64,000 nt of DNA from Calonectria ilicicola (GCA_020809705.1 CP085826.1:6386001-6450000), one strand, 5' to 3'; counted from the stretch's first letter, positions 38,401-50,795 are shown. The notes: a model not told the origin generated them from the letters alone. Translations and numbers: made by a program.

Positions 38401-40124
38401 GCTGTGAATGCTGAGCCAGTCGGGTGTCTTCTTCTTGATCCATGACTTTGAGAACGACTTCCAGCTTGGACTTTTCTGGCCAATGGAGAAGATCGAGAAA
38501 TTCCATAATGTCCTTGGTTTTAGCACGGCTAAGAGCAGCGTGCTTTGCCCAGGCAAACCCAGCATATGACAGCAGCTGAGCCTCGTCTCGTGTGCCAGCT
38601 TTTGCCTCCCAATCTGCCCCTTTAGTAGTGAGAGTAATGTAATGCACGCAAAATCGCACCAGGGAGTAGTTTATTTGCGCAATCGTTTCCTCTGGTGTTG
38701 TTGATTTGGCTGTGGATCCAGGTGCTAGCAGTTCCAAGCCCTCAGATATCATGTACTCCCTGACCAGTTCGTGGATTGGCTGGACTGTCTTCTTCCCCTG
38801 GTAATTGACCACCTCAAGTAGGCTTCCAGACTGGGCTGAAATCCAGGCCTCGAATCCCTCATCAGTACATGTGAAAGCAAAGTCATCGGCCTGGAGGGGC
38901 CACTGGATGCTAGGGAACGCGGCTGTGGCACTGGTGCAGACAACGACTCGAAATTCAGCTAGGGTAAGTGGGCGAACAGAAAAGCATGCCCATTTCATCA
39001 TCGAAAGAAATATTTTTTGTCCCTTCCTCTGAGATGCTGCCTGAAAGCGGTTTCTCAGTAGGCTGAATGGATCACCTGTCAAGATGTTTTGTGACTGTCG
39101 TCTGCACCAGGTGCTCCGATCCCTCGATATTTTGAAGCTCTGTGTGAGTAGCTGTGCTACTAGAAAAGACCCTGCTGATTGATAAAGGATAAAATCTTGG
39201 GTTTGGATATCAGCGTTAGAAAGCTTCCGTTGGATAAAAGATTCAATGTCGAACCGATTTTGTTCGTCAATCTTTATAACCTTAGCTGGTAAATGTTCTT
39301 TGAGCTCAAACGATCGGCTTGAGAAGACAATTTTCAGGCCGTTATCGCTATTCATCTTTTTGCTTATGCTGGTGGCCTTCTCAACGAGCTTCTGAAAATC
39401 CTGTAGTATCTTGTTTGCCGTTTCCTCTCCGCACAGATCAACGCCGTCAACGACAATGCGTATTGAATGCGTTTTAAAGATGATAGAGAGAGATTTGGAA
39501 ATTTCTTCTAAAAGCTCTTGCACATCCCAAATAACATGCAATCCTACCGGAAGTAGGCCCTGAACCCGTTCATGTCTCTGTGCCAGTCGGTCAAATGCTG
39601 CGGGAAATTGGCGGATGAGCTGGCAAAGGATGCTCCTGGCAAAGCCAAGGCGTGAGCGATAAAGCTCATCTCCAGTCGACCTAAAAACAAACCCAACATG
39701 GAGAACGTTGTTATTCCTTGGGGCCGGAGATGTGGGCTCGGGCTGAGAAGCAAGGTATTTCATAAGGGTCGACTTCCCTGAGCCCGAGCTACCCCGAATC
39801 CAGAGTAATCCATGTCTTTCTCTTTGCCAAGTTCGGAATACTGCGTGTCGAAATATCCATGAGCAGGTGCCCTTTTCTGGCCTCCTTGCATGGCTTGGAG
39901 ATATCGCATCGGCGGGGAGGGAAAGGCTTCCTAGGAGGGCTTCGGGGATTACTGATCCGTCAGCGAGTAAATTCCAATAGGGCCTGGCTAATATTTCGTC
40001 TACCTTGGAATTTATCATTGGTATTCTTCGGCTTAGAATTAGGATCGAATGCCACAGTTTCAGGCGTTTGGGGGGCCTGAGCGGCCTGTGAGGGCAGCCG
40101 ATACGGCTGGATGACCGAGGACAT
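35432..40124 (-). CDS. NACHT-ankyrin repeat protein (NLR-like)
   Basis: Large STAND-type protein, the architecture fungi use in allorecognition and innate immunity. Preferred model: exon 1 40124-40004 (Kozak CACCATGTC) and exon 2 39951-35432, with a 52-nt intron (GTAGAC...GATCAG), giving 1546 residues. Without splicing, the ATG at 40018 gives 1528. The NACHT region starts with CSWIFRHAVFRTW and holds the P-loop GSSGSGKST (about residues 94-102) and the IRIVVDGVDLCGEE Walker B-like block. A helical winged-helix-like linker follows, then eight or nine ankyrin repeats (about residues 580-880). Residues 900-1546 are Ser/Pro-rich and disordered, with a Gly/Ala-rich hydrophobic patch (VVAGGAGAAAGLAGG, about 1295) and a Tyr/Gly/acidic tail with repeated AQYSY units. 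There is no classical N-terminal effector domain (HET, patatin, PNP). Function in this species is unknown. Confidence 0.85.
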
Positions 40125-41287
40125 GGTGATTTCGCGACACTCTAGTGGTTGTCAAGATTATGCAGTCGGGGTCGATATCATGCAACGATTACGAGGAAGA
40201 AATTCCGTGTGACTTTAGAGAGTGGTATCGTAAACTGTCATTATTCGTACAACACCGACCGATAGTGGGGGTGGGATCTGGTGAGTGAGGTATGGGTTCG
40301 GGTCGGTCGGGGGAGGTTTGGGCAAAGGAGAAATTAGAGGGAAGGCATCTTCATCAAGGGCGAAATAACGGCGGAGGTTTTCTTCTTATTGACACGAGTA
40401 TATCTAATTAACCTGAAAATACATAAGCAGTAGCCCAGCGGTGGAGGCTGAGCTTGGGAACCCTGGCGTGGCTAATGCCATGAAGTGTGCCGCATCCGAT
40501 GCTCAAGGGGACGAAAACGGTCCAATGACGGCGGGGAGCCCAGCATGAATATCCTCCCACTTGACTCGATCATCCATGTTGCGTGGATTTCGGATACGTG
40601 GATTGCCGTACAGTCATCCACCACGGCAAGCAGCGGAACAGCCATCCAACGAACGTTGCAGAGCGTGGTCAATGCCAACAGCCAGAGTTCGCCTGTCTGA
40701 CGCAACCTGAACAAGTAGAATGGGGTGGGATGGGCGGCGTGCAGCTGCTGAAGGGCGCTGACAGGGATATCCCAAGCCCAGAAGGCGCAGCCTAGCGCCG
40801 GCAGATACTAGACCCTTAGTTAAGCACTAACATGGCTCATCGCCAGTTTGAGGCATGGCTTGGATAGTTATTTATATACAGCCCTGCTGATGAAGCTACA
40901 AAAACGCCTGCTGTCTCTTGGCGAAGGAAGGTTTTATTTTACGAGCGCGTCACTTTTGGGCAGGCCAGGATACCTCTGTCTCGGAAGGGGACGGATATAT
41001 TCAAAAAGGGACCGTGGTGTATTTATTTCCATACCTTAGCGTCGTGTTCGTGAGTGAGATTGATGGCCGCTTACGCCGTCACCAGATTTCAGCCATGGTG
41101 CCCGAGGCCACCCAGCAGCCCAAACCAGGAGAGTAGTATCACCTCTCTCGCTAAGCCCAACATGAAAAAACCTAGAAAATGCCAAATGAAAATGAATTAG
41201 AGCCCAATGTCTTGCCAAGAAAACCTACTAGATCCATGACCGGTAATAGTGAGGCCCGCTTGCCCACTCTTACTACCCCGGACCATC
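40125..41287. other. Spacer, promoter of the NACHT-ankyrin gene
   Basis: 1.1 kb without supported coding frames, between the NACHT-ankyrin start and the remnant 3' end of the F-box-like gene. Purine/pyrimidine-rich stretches occur just upstream of 40124. Confidence 0.5.
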
Positions 41288-43215
41288 CTATTGGGGCTCT
41301 GCACATGCCAACATTGACCAGTCTGTAGTAAACCAACATTCTACTATTCCCCTCATCGGAAAAATCCCTCGAACGACATCCCGAACAGGTTGAGGAGAAG
41401 TAAGAGCACGGACTGAGCAAGGGGTAAATATATCCTCATATATTTGAATGGACTGGGGGTTCACGACAGTGGTGACATGGCCGATGCCGAAGCGACACTC
41501 GCCAACGGCTCGTTGCGCTCCGTCAGCGTAATCCAAAATTAGCCCCATGCAGGAACAAATCCTCATATTCTCAAAAATTCAGATCCGGGTGACATCATTC
41601 AGCGGCGCTGCCGAATAGTTTACAAAGCAATGGAGAACTGGGCTACCCATGTGTGGAACAAAGGTTGGCTGCTCAGCCTCAAACCGAATCCGTTTTTCCC
41701 GATTTGGAGCATCACAAGTCGCAATGAGACCACGGTTTCGTACGTTTTTGTAGCTCATCAAAGTGATGTTGGGACCTGCCGCCATGATAGATTCACGAAC
41801 TCGCGGATTGCCCTTGTTCCATAATCCAAAACTGACATCTCCTGCAAGCTTCATACAGAACTAGGTAAGTTAGGGGGCTGATACAGCAACACAAAGAATT
41901 TATGATTACGTACGAAGTAACGGTAACCAGTGGGGTAAACACGGAAGCCCGGGGTTATCCAGGCACCTACTGCTTGGATTTCTTCTCCTGGTGGGAGAGG
42001 GAGATAAATGCAGCTGCACTCGCCAATAGCTTTGCCGTAATTGTCATGAACTTTTGGCGTATTGGTGGTATGGGCTTGTATCGCCAACACGCCGGCATAA
42101 AAGTAAATGGTTATACCAGTACATTTTCTGGGTTCAATAGTTATGATACGATTAAGAAGGCACCGGATGGGTTTTGCGAAGCCTTTCAGCTCTTGGAGCA
42201 CAGAAGGACATGGCCTGTCCCAGACCAAGAGACGTGGGTAGCCAGGATTGTTGATATGAGCAAGTCCATGCTGTAAACTGTTAATGTCGAGCGGATGAAT
42301 CCCATTGTGAGGTTCAACATGCCTTGAAATCAACCGTGGTCCTTCTGAAGCGCCGCGGAGCTTCTAAGATAAAAGCCAGGTTTGAAAAAGACTGAGCTTG
42401 ATGCTTGGGCCTCGAAGCCAGCCTCTCCATCTTTTTGAGTCCCTGAGAGTCGATGGTGAGGCGGATAAAACCCTTCTTGAGAAATTTAGAGAGAATTGGC
42501 TGTTTGCCTCGTTCCCACACTTGAATTTCACAGGCGGGAACCGAAATATGTTGAACCATATCTTTGTTCCTATGAAGTTGATCAATTCTGTTCATGACGG
42601 CAGCATACCGCCAGATAATGTGCGACTGAGAGTAACAGTATATTTGATTGGCGATTTCCGCGGGTAGACGTGCAAGGCTGGGCATGTGGGCTCGTGAAAG
42701 AATCTCAAAGCCTTTGGAAATACTGGTGGCAGGATTGAGTTGAAGCGAAGGTATGTTTTCCCATGGCTGTGTCAGCTCTGCCAACCAGTAAATGGTTTTT
42801 TCCACATCCTCGACTTTGCAGAATGAAAGAAAGAGGCGGAAGCAATCCTCATGAACGGTGACCTGGACTCTAAAAGGACCGTGAGACCCGAATTGCGAGG
42901 CAAGGGTGAACCGGTATTGGTAGTATTTTGCGGTCATTTCTATTATGGAGCGGAACTTCACGGGGTCTGCATTTTCAAGATCTGAGGTTTTGGGATACTT
43001 GATAACTGTGAACAAAAAAACACGATTGTATCAGCCTGAGTAGGAAGATGGTGCTGTTGGTGGGGATGATATATACTTGGTATACACATGTCGTCCATCG
43101 AGAATTCGAACCCACACAGGCTGCACTGAGACCGCACACAGACCATCGTCCGCTTGGCAGACCTAAGAGACCGCCGGGTCGGTTGTGGGTAGTCTGGGAT
43201 TGGCATTATCGACAT
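41288..43215 (-). pseudogene. F-box-like fungal protein gene with an in-frame premature TGA
   Basis: Exons 43215-43086, 43005-42335, 42270-41914 and 41860-41579 (introns of 80, 64 and 53 nt) give 479 codons up to TGA at 41581-41579. The same frame then stays open for another 96 codons to the stop at 41290-41288, and those codons (GLILDYADGAQRAVGECRFG...) match the usual C-terminus of this family. So the gene either has a nonsense mutation or needs readthrough. N-terminus: CSLCGFEF, a family hallmark; F-box-like helix LARLPAEIANQIYCYSQSHIIWRY in exon 2; exon 3 holds the conserved TGITIYFYAGVLAIQAH and IYLPLPPGEEIQAVGAW blocks. These large families are lineage-specific in ascomycetes and probably act as substrate adaptors of SCF ligases, though that is inferred. 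All splice sites still look functional, so decay is recent. Confidence 0.7.
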
Positions 43216-44120
43216 CGTAGTGCAGATTCGAATGTATTCTTACGACGACGGATCAGATTGGAATGGTATCTACGATCGAGGGAGGACTAAAAATGCTGGA
43301 TAGTCCACCTCAAATGTTTGCGCGAGAATTTGGGTATAACCACTTTCTTCTATGGTTCGATGCTGATATCGGCAGAGTGAGGGGTTGATGTTTTTTACCA
43401 AGTTTCAGCCTCAGCCTTGTGAGGGGTCGATTGCCGCCCATTAGAGGCCATGCAGGACAGCGCAGGTCAAAATATTGTGCCAAGCATAAAAGTATTCGTC
43501 AGTTGGATGTGGATCGGTCAAAGATTGGAGACATTGAGTATCTAAGAGAAGCAGGATCCGATGAAACTAAAGGGACAAACCTGGGCGGTTTAAATACTAG
43601 AGGAATTTCGGGCTTATTGAATTACTAGCTATCAAACGTATCATCTCGGTTAATTATTTATCGTTGTTATTGCTATTTCTTTCTTTCTTTCTTTTTCCTA
43701 TGCGACTTTGGCGGCTTCTATTGGTGTGATAGTCCATCCAACATACTGTGTTGCCACCCCATTGCAACCATGCGCACTATGCTTGTTACACAGGCCGCAG
43801 ATTAGGACAACAGAAGTGACCTGACCAGGGATGGCAAAATGCATGAAGAAAGTCCTGATCAGCCATTGTTGTTTGCTGGTCAATGGAGAACAAAATTTAT
43901 ATTTCGCATAGATAGCAGTCCTCGTCATTCAGCTGGCATTACAGAGGCACCCAGGCCCAAGTAAAACCCTGTTGTATTATCGTCAAATCGTCTCTTGCCT
44001 ATTGATTACTCCCGTTCCCATGTGCGCAAACCTGCTGCCAATTCTCATCCCAGCCAACCAGTCCCAACCCTGGCCGCCCCAGTAATATACATGACCCAAT
44101 AATGAAAGTGTACCTGAAGC
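43216..44120. other. Spacer with a CTTT microsatellite, no gene seen
   Basis: Holds the promoter of the F-box-like gene and the 3' UTR of the light-chain gene, both on the minus strand. A (CTTT)n run lies at about 43676-43696. No coding frame is supported. Confidence 0.55.
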
Positions 44121-45121
44121 CTATTCCTCCAGGTCTTCGTTTGGATGCCCGTCGCCGTTGTTGTTGGAACCCATGATGGAGTTGACAAACTCCTGGTACT
44201 TGAACACCTCACCTCGTTTGGCTCCAAGTTGAGCACTCATATTTCGGTTGAAAGCCCTCCTTCCAGTAAATCCATTCATTATCTTGTCGACTTCCGCTGG
44301 GGTCAATGCCCGCTCACCTGGCTCCGGCGCGGTTTCAAGAAGGGCACGTCGCAGCTCAGCCAGATCTACTTGACCGCTATCGTCGTCATCGAAAGCAGAG
44401 AATGCGGATAAAAGTTCGGCACTTGGTGATAGTGCTGCTAATCCATCGGCCAGAGAGTTAAGGAATACCGCTAGAGTAATTGTCTGAGGAGTAGATGGAG
44501 GGAAGAATTTTGACACATCTGAAGCGCCAGATGGTAGGCCTGATGGAAAAAGTCAATACCAAACTGATCCCCATTACTGCATTGCGATTCTTACCGAGTT
44601 GGTTTAGCATGTCGGCAACGTCTTCGCGATTCACTACGCCGTCGCAATCCCGATCGAGAATCTGGAACCCATCTCGCAAAGTCCGAACCTGCGCTGGCTG
44701 GAGTTGTGACAGGGAACTGCCATGACCCAAGGATTTGGATCCAGGTGTTCGAGTCGGCGTGGTTGGCAACAGCCGGGGAGATGTAGCCATGTCGTCTTGG
44801 GTTTGTGGAGTTTTGGGCTTGGGTGTCCAGCTGGGCTGGGAGCTTGTCTGAGAGGTTGGCGTCGTTGGTCTGGCGAATCTGGAAGAGGCGCTGCCAAAAG
44901 GTCCAGCCTTGGTCGGTGATCCGTTGGGCGTTGTGTTATGACGGAGCGGTGAGGGCGAAGCTGGAGACTCTGCTCGTCGAAAAGGTGAACTACGAGTAGG
45001 AGACGAGCCGTAGCCTAGAGGAGAGGGCTTGTAGGTGTTTGGGACAGACTGGAAACGGCAGCGTTAGCATTGGCACGTCGGCTTGCCAAGGTTTGGAGAA
45101 TGATGAAAGGTTTAGTACCAT
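44121..45121 (-). CDS. rlc1: Myosin II regulatory light chain (Rlc1-type, EF-hand)
   Basis: Binds the myosin II neck and tunes contractile-ring activity at septa. Exons are 45121-45119 (the ATG only), 45048-44595 and 44539-44121, with introns of 70 and 55 nt, giving 291 residues. The first intron starts immediately after the start codon and carries a TGCTAAC branch site. Residues 1 to about 135 are Ser/Thr/Pro-rich with SPxR/TPxK sites, consistent with kinase regulation. The EF-hand core follows: first hand with a DRDCDGVVNREDV loop (complete calcium ligands), a central helix pair, and a second clear hand with DDDDSGQVDLAEL. The C-terminus is FKYQEFVNSIMG. Order and lengths match Rlc1 rather than calmodulin, but a Cdc4-type essential chain cannot be wholly excluded. 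Confidence 0.8.
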
Positions 45122-46539
45122 TGTCTTGAGCGTGGGTCCCCTTGCGGAGGGTGCAGCAGAGCAAATAAACAATGACTATATGCGGAGACAAGAGAAAAGA
45201 CGGTCTGATTAAACAGCATGGAGTGCTTTGCACGGAAGCGCGTCAAAGAGCCAGGCGTAGATTGGTGATGGACAGCGGGTTGCGTCACATTGGGGAGTTT
45301 GCAAGCGAGCACCTGTCTTGGTGTCAAAGTAAACAACCCTGGGGCGGAGACATGGTAGCTGGGGGGATGGGGCGAGCAGCCCCACCAAGGGTCAAGGACA
45401 GGGGATGCGGAGTGTAGGATGGCTATGCTGTGGAAGAGAAAAAAAAAAAAGAAGAAGAAAAGAAGAGACGAGGAAATCTTGTAAAATACAATGATATTAG
45501 AAGTGATTGGGATCTGTTAGCTTATCCCCTAATATTCCTGGGTTCATTATTTTGCTCTTTTATCGCCATTCTCCAATGTCTCACAGCGTGCCATGCGACA
45601 TGGAGCCACCAGCCACAGTTTCTCCATCGCATCGAGGGGAATGAGCCACAGCTGCCACAATAGCGGGGAGCAAGACGCGCCAAGCCACACAGATCTTAGC
45701 GTGCGACGCTAGAGGTGCTTGCCGGCAGGAGGACCCCTCTAGCCCTCCGCCTGCCTTCCAGCCCTCCCACTAACTAATGTACCAAAGCACTGAGCCAGCA
45801 CTGTTAGCCACTTATACACCAAACCTAGTACCCAAGCGCAGCATAGCATGGCCACGACGCTGCCGTCCAGCGATGCAGGTCTCGCCGTAGCTTCAGCCTC
45901 GCCTAAAGCTCCATCCCGGCGTGCCTCCAGCGGCCCTCGGTAGCCACCGCCAAGGGCCCGATGGGGGGCCCGATGAGTGGCCCGTCCAGCGGCTATCCCA
46001 CGACCCCTGGCCAACTGTAACGCCCAACTCCAGTGGAGGGTGGCAGGGGAGGGGCTCCAGCACAGGGCACCGACTGACACCGAACCATTTTCAGGGGCTT
46101 GGGTTGACGAGGAGGGGGAAAGCACCGCACCGCGAATGGGTGCTACTCTGCGGCGGCTACTTACCCAGCACGATAATTCGTTCACACATCAATTCTTGCT
46201 TTGTAACCGTCCAATTGCTCCCGGGAAGCATCCAGAAAAGGCTGGTGGCCTGCCTCGGGGTGTGTCATGTTGCGGTTTCAGCTGTTTCTCCTGTGAATTG
46301 TCGTCACCGCCGAAACCACCCCTGCCCTGCGAGCTTGAGTGACCGCTGTTTGGCGACCGGTCCCGGGTGCATATCTCATCCGTCGCAGCATACGATTTTG
46401 CTCTGAATCGCATCAACTTTACGCCGCCACGCAACGGCACCGATCCGGAGCCGGCGAGGCTGCCGATAGTGCGCGGGGCTTTGCTTCTGTTTGCCAGCCC
46501 GAGTCTGCATCTGTCCAGGCTTGGCCATTGGCTGCCGCC
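45122..46539. promoter_or_regulatory. Divergent promoter region, light chain and AFI1
   Basis: 1.4 kb between divergent starts. It holds a purine tract (about 45435-45473, A-run then GAAGAAGAAAAGAAGAG) and a GC-rich leader before AFI1. The open frames here are short and not supported; one of them runs in frame into AFI1 from 46339, but the optimal start is 46540. Confidence 0.45.
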
Positions 46540-49258
46540 ATGGCTTCGTTCCAGTCGATCCCACACATCCCATCGCGGACCTCGAGCTACAACAACAACA
46601 ATCCCTCCTCTGCGACAACCACCGCCAGTCCGAATCCGACCCCGGCTCCCAATTCTAATTCCACCACCAACACCAACACCAACTCAATTGTCAACGGCAG
46701 CGGCACCACTCCCAATGGGCCTGTTCCGAAGCGTCGCACTTCCCTAGCTTCCTTTCCCTCGTCGCGATCGACCTCTCAGATGTCCCAGGCCTCCCCTCCG
46801 TCTTCGAGGTCGCCTTTGCCCCTCGGTGTCAACCCCGACCGCATATCCGACCAGAGCTCCAAGTCGAAGACGCCTTCGACCGGCTTGTCATCGCACCACT
46901 CGTCCCTGTCCGCGCCTCGCCGTGTAAATGCCGATGTTCCTCGTCACCAGAAAAAGCTTCGCTCGCAGTTCCCGCGAGGCTCGACCGAGAACCATGTCGA
47001 ATATATCCTTGTCGCATCGTTCGATATCGACCGGGGCCCGGTTATGGAGCACCAATATCCTGTCGCTATCACCGGAGACGAAAACATGCTGGCGGAGCTG
47101 ATGTTGCCCGACCAAGCTCACGCGCGCAACCAGGATTGGACAATTTTCTTCCTACATAAGGACACCAGTCAAGAGGAGGAGGATGAAGAGCGCAAGGCCA
47201 AGGAGGAACGACGCCGTCGGCGCAGGAGGAGACGAGAGAAAGCCGCGGGAATAATCAACGAAGAGGAGGAGGATAATGAGGACGACGGGGCCGATGATGA
47301 AGAGTGGGATGACGAAGACGACGATGAATCTACTGACAGCGAACCCGAGGGTGGTGAGGGACCTCCATTGATTTATGTGCTGAATTTGGTCAACACCAAA
47401 CATGACAAGACCGTGAAGCGAGGTGCTATCGTCAAAGCCATGGCTATTTGCACCCGTCATCCTTTCCTGCACATCTATAAGGTACCCAATCACCTCATGC
47501 ACTCGACTTCCTCACTGCGCAGGCATGCTAACTTTCGCTCTCTGCCAGCCCTTGCTTCTGTTGGCCCTGGAAGAATATTTTAAATCGCCCGTACCCGAAA
47601 CACTTGCCATGCTATACGATGCTGTCAATGCCATGGATCTCTCATTGATGCCCAAGCTCACCATTCTCGAGAGGCACTTACTTCAATCCAGCGACAACAA
47701 GGATTTATTTGTGGAAAAATTCGAGCAGATGATCCAGCTGCGAATCGCCGAGGACCAGGCGGAGGAAACGGCCGATCAGTCACAGGATACGAGTCGCAGC
47801 CCCCCGAAGCCAGCAGGGATATCGCGAGCTGGAACTAAGGCTCATGTTGAGGGGGGCTCATCTGTCTATTCCGTCCCTCGCGACACACATGAATTCGAGA
47901 GCAAGGTTGTATATAGGGGCATCCCTGTTCCCATCAAAGTTCCTGTGGCGGTCATGCCTGAGACGGTTGGCGACTTCTCCCTCATTAAGCTCATCCAGAA
48001 CTTTTCGGATGCCCATACGAAATCGCCCCAGCCCTTTCCACTGCATCCGCATCTAACAACAAATGGCGTCAACACGCACCCAATTGTCGTACTTGCCAAT
48101 GCTTTGTTGACGCAAAAGAGAATCATATTTTTGGGATACAACATGCCCTCGGGCGAGGTTGCGGAAGCTGTCCTTGCTGCTTGCGCTCTAGCTTCGGGAG
48201 GCATCTTACGCGGTTTCACCAGGCATGCGTTCCCATACACTGATCTTACAAAGATTGATGATTTGCTCAATGTCCCGGGATTTATCGCTGGTGTAACAAA
48301 TCCCACGTTCGAGCACCACCCTGAGTGGTGGGACATTCTTTGTGATCTCCCCAGCGGCCGGATCAAGATCAGTAGCAAAATTGACCAAGCCGCCGTCACT
48401 GAGGGCCTGGTCTACTTCCAGCAACTGAACTCGGCTTACGCCAGCATTGCGACTGGTACCGCAAACAACCCTCAGGACTTGACGGGAGACAATGCCTTTA
48501 TGGCCGATGTTTTGCGAAGCATTGCGGCCAGACATGGCGAACGTGTGATCCGGGCTAAATGGCGCGACTGGGTTAGCAAGTTTACTCGCATCGCAGCGCA
48601 ATTTGAAGAAAACGTGTATGGCGCAAGTGCTTTGTACATTGGCGGCGAAGACCAGGATTTGATGCCTGCTGGAGTTAGTGGGCACGGATATGTTTGGGCA
48701 GACGACGTGGCCAAGAATAAGGAGCTGGCCGGTAATGTCACTCGAATCGAGGGATGGCGCAATACTCGCAGCTACTACAGCTTCATCCAAGTAAGTACAA
48801 CTTTGATATGCCACCCAGAGACGGCGACTAATCTCGAGCAGGATCTTGCACAAGTTTATACGGTCCGGCCTTTGAAAGGCTTGGATCTGGAGCATCTGCA
48901 CGACCGCCTGCGCATGCAACGACTATCGCCCTCGCAAAGCAAGGATATTTATGAAACATTTTCCAGACACATTAATACGTATGACGAAATCTGCCTTTTA
49001 CTCAGTGTGGCACCTGAATCCCACGCCGGCCTCTTTTACATTGCCCTGGGGCTATTCCACAAGGACCGCGAAGTGCGCAACTACACGGCCGACCTGCTGG
49101 ATCGCATCGCTCAGCACGAGGCGGGCCAGCACTGGTGGAAGAGCCTGAGCCGGTTTGAGAAGCTGGCCTACAACCGGATTCGCCGGGAGGCTGAAAATGA
49201 GCGGCTGAAGCAGGACGGCGAAATCTTGAGTCCTGGCACCGATCATAGACTCAGCTAA
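46540..49258 (+). CDS. afi1: Afi1/MesA polarity factor (Arf3-interacting, DENN-like)
   Basis: Polarity protein that docks the Arf3 GTPase at growth sites and stabilises the polar axis. Exons 46540-47481, 47549-48790 and 48842-49258 with introns of 67 and 51 nt give 866 residues. The start at 46540 has a perfect Kozak (GCCGCCATGGC). Residues 1-150 are Asn/Ser/Thr-rich and disordered; the Afi1 N-terminal domain starts at [21 protein letters not shown] (about 154) and is interrupted at about 209-270 by a strongly acidic and Arg-rich insert. The SPA/DENN-like part follows ([50 protein letters not shown]). The second intron is a multiple of three with no stop. The C-terminus is helical and charged. 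Confidence 0.9.
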
Positions 49259-49812
49259 CACTTGCATGAACTTGGAATACAGGATAAAGACAGAAACGAG
49301 TTATTGACGGGCGGCATTAATAATTTTTTTTTGGAGGAATCATCAGTCACATATCTTTCCATCTTCAACCTACGGGTGTACATGTTCACGACTTATTATT
49401 CCCAACCATCACTTATCTGGGCGGCGTTGTCAGATTCATGGAGAGGTCATTCGGGGAGGTTGCATGAGTTGTGTTCTGCGGGGTGTGATGGGGCATGTCC
49501 ATTGTTGAGCGAAATGGAACGGATTCCTTGGGACCATTTGGTCTTGTTCTTATTGGCATTCTTGCTTCTTCATTTTGCTTATTTTAGACCCATTGGTGCG
49601 AGATAGAAGGGGATATTTGCCGGTGCATCTTCCTCCTCAAGAGACGATTTCTACTCCTATTTCAAAACGTCTTTTTTTTTTTACCAGGCCGAGTGCTCTT
49701 TGAACATCAACCGTGTACCTAAAACTGCATCCATCCCATATCCCAACTTTGGTGGTATTAATTCGCATCCAGAACCATCATTGACTCGTTACAGACGTGG
49801 ACCGGCGGTTAG
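49259..49812. other. Convergent 3' spacer, no gene seen
   Basis: Between the AFI1 stop and the esterase stop. Contains T-runs (about 49671-49682) suited to 3' ends. Nothing coding is supported. Confidence 0.55.
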
Positions 49813-50795
49813 TCAAAGACCAAGAGCCTTGGCGTGGTGCTTGATGTGGTCAGCACCAAAGGTAGAGATGAAGAAGTAAGAGTGGTCATAGCCCTGGAGT
49901 ATCCTGGTTAGCGGGGTGACATTTTTCAAGTGATTGGCAGCGGACATACATCGCGGTAGTTGACCTGGATATCAGTGGCTCCAGCGTCCTTGGCAGCCTT
50001 CTCCAGGTTCTCGGGGAGCAGCTGACCGGCCTTGTAGAAGTTGTCGCCAGTTCCCTAAAACACATGGGTTGTTAATTAACTCAATTCTCGCTATTGTCAC
50101 TGACTGGCGACGGTACTCACCACATCGATGAGGGCGTTGAGGGGGCCCTTCCAGCCCTTGACGAGCTCGGTGGCATCGTGCTTCTTCCAGTCCTCCTTGT
50201 TGTCACCCAGGTAGCCGGTGAAGGCCTTCTCACCCCAGGGGCAGTTGACGGGGTTCGAGATGGGGGCCCAGGCGCTGACGCTCTTGTACTGGCCGGGGTT
50301 TTTGAGGTACAGGGTCAGGGCGCCGTGGCCGCCCATGGAGTGGCCGGAGATGGACACGCGCTGGCGGTCGAGCTCCTTGAAGTTGCCGAAGACGACATCG
50401 GGAAGCTCCTTGGTCAGGTACGACTCCATGTTGTAGTTCTTGTTCCAGGGCTCGCGGGTGGCGTCGATGTAGAAGCTGGCAGCGCTGCCAAAGTCCCACG
50501 AGTCATGCTCGCCGGGCAGGTCGAGGCCTCGGGGGGAGGTGTCAGGGTAGAGGAGGGCAAGACCGAGCGGCGAGGCATGGGCGTGGAGGAAGCCCTTCTC
50601 GGTGACATTGTCGGGGGAGCAGGTGAGGCCGGAAAGGTAGATGAGGAGGGGAGCCGGCTTGGCGGCGGAGGCTGTGGGAGGGAGGTAGAGGGTGAAGTTC
50701 ATGGGGGTTCCAGTGATGGCAGACTGGTGGGTGAGCTTGAGGAAGCGACCCCCGAAGCTGTTGATGGTGGCGTTGGTTGTGAGTGCGGCAGCCAT
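49813..50795 (-). CDS. S-formylglutathione hydrolase (esterase D family)
   Basis: Hydrolyses S-formylglutathione to formate and glutathione, the last step of glutathione-dependent formaldehyde detoxification, in the cytosol. Exons 50795-50121, 50054-49950 and 49893-49813 with introns of 66 and 56 nt give 286 residues, the usual size. The fold signature is intact: YLSGLTCSPDNVTEKG near residue 50, YPDTSPRG, the nucleophile elbow SGHSMGGHGAL near 150 (catalytic Ser), then GTGDNFY (Asp region, about 226) and FGADHIKHHAK with the catalytic His near the end. Codon use is strongly GC-biased, which produces long empty frames on both strands here. Confidence 0.95.

Noticed and set aside
46339..46539. 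N-terminal extension of AFI1 from an upstream ATG
   Set aside because: The extension is unrelated to the family and has a poor start context, while ATG 46540 has a perfect Kozak sequence.
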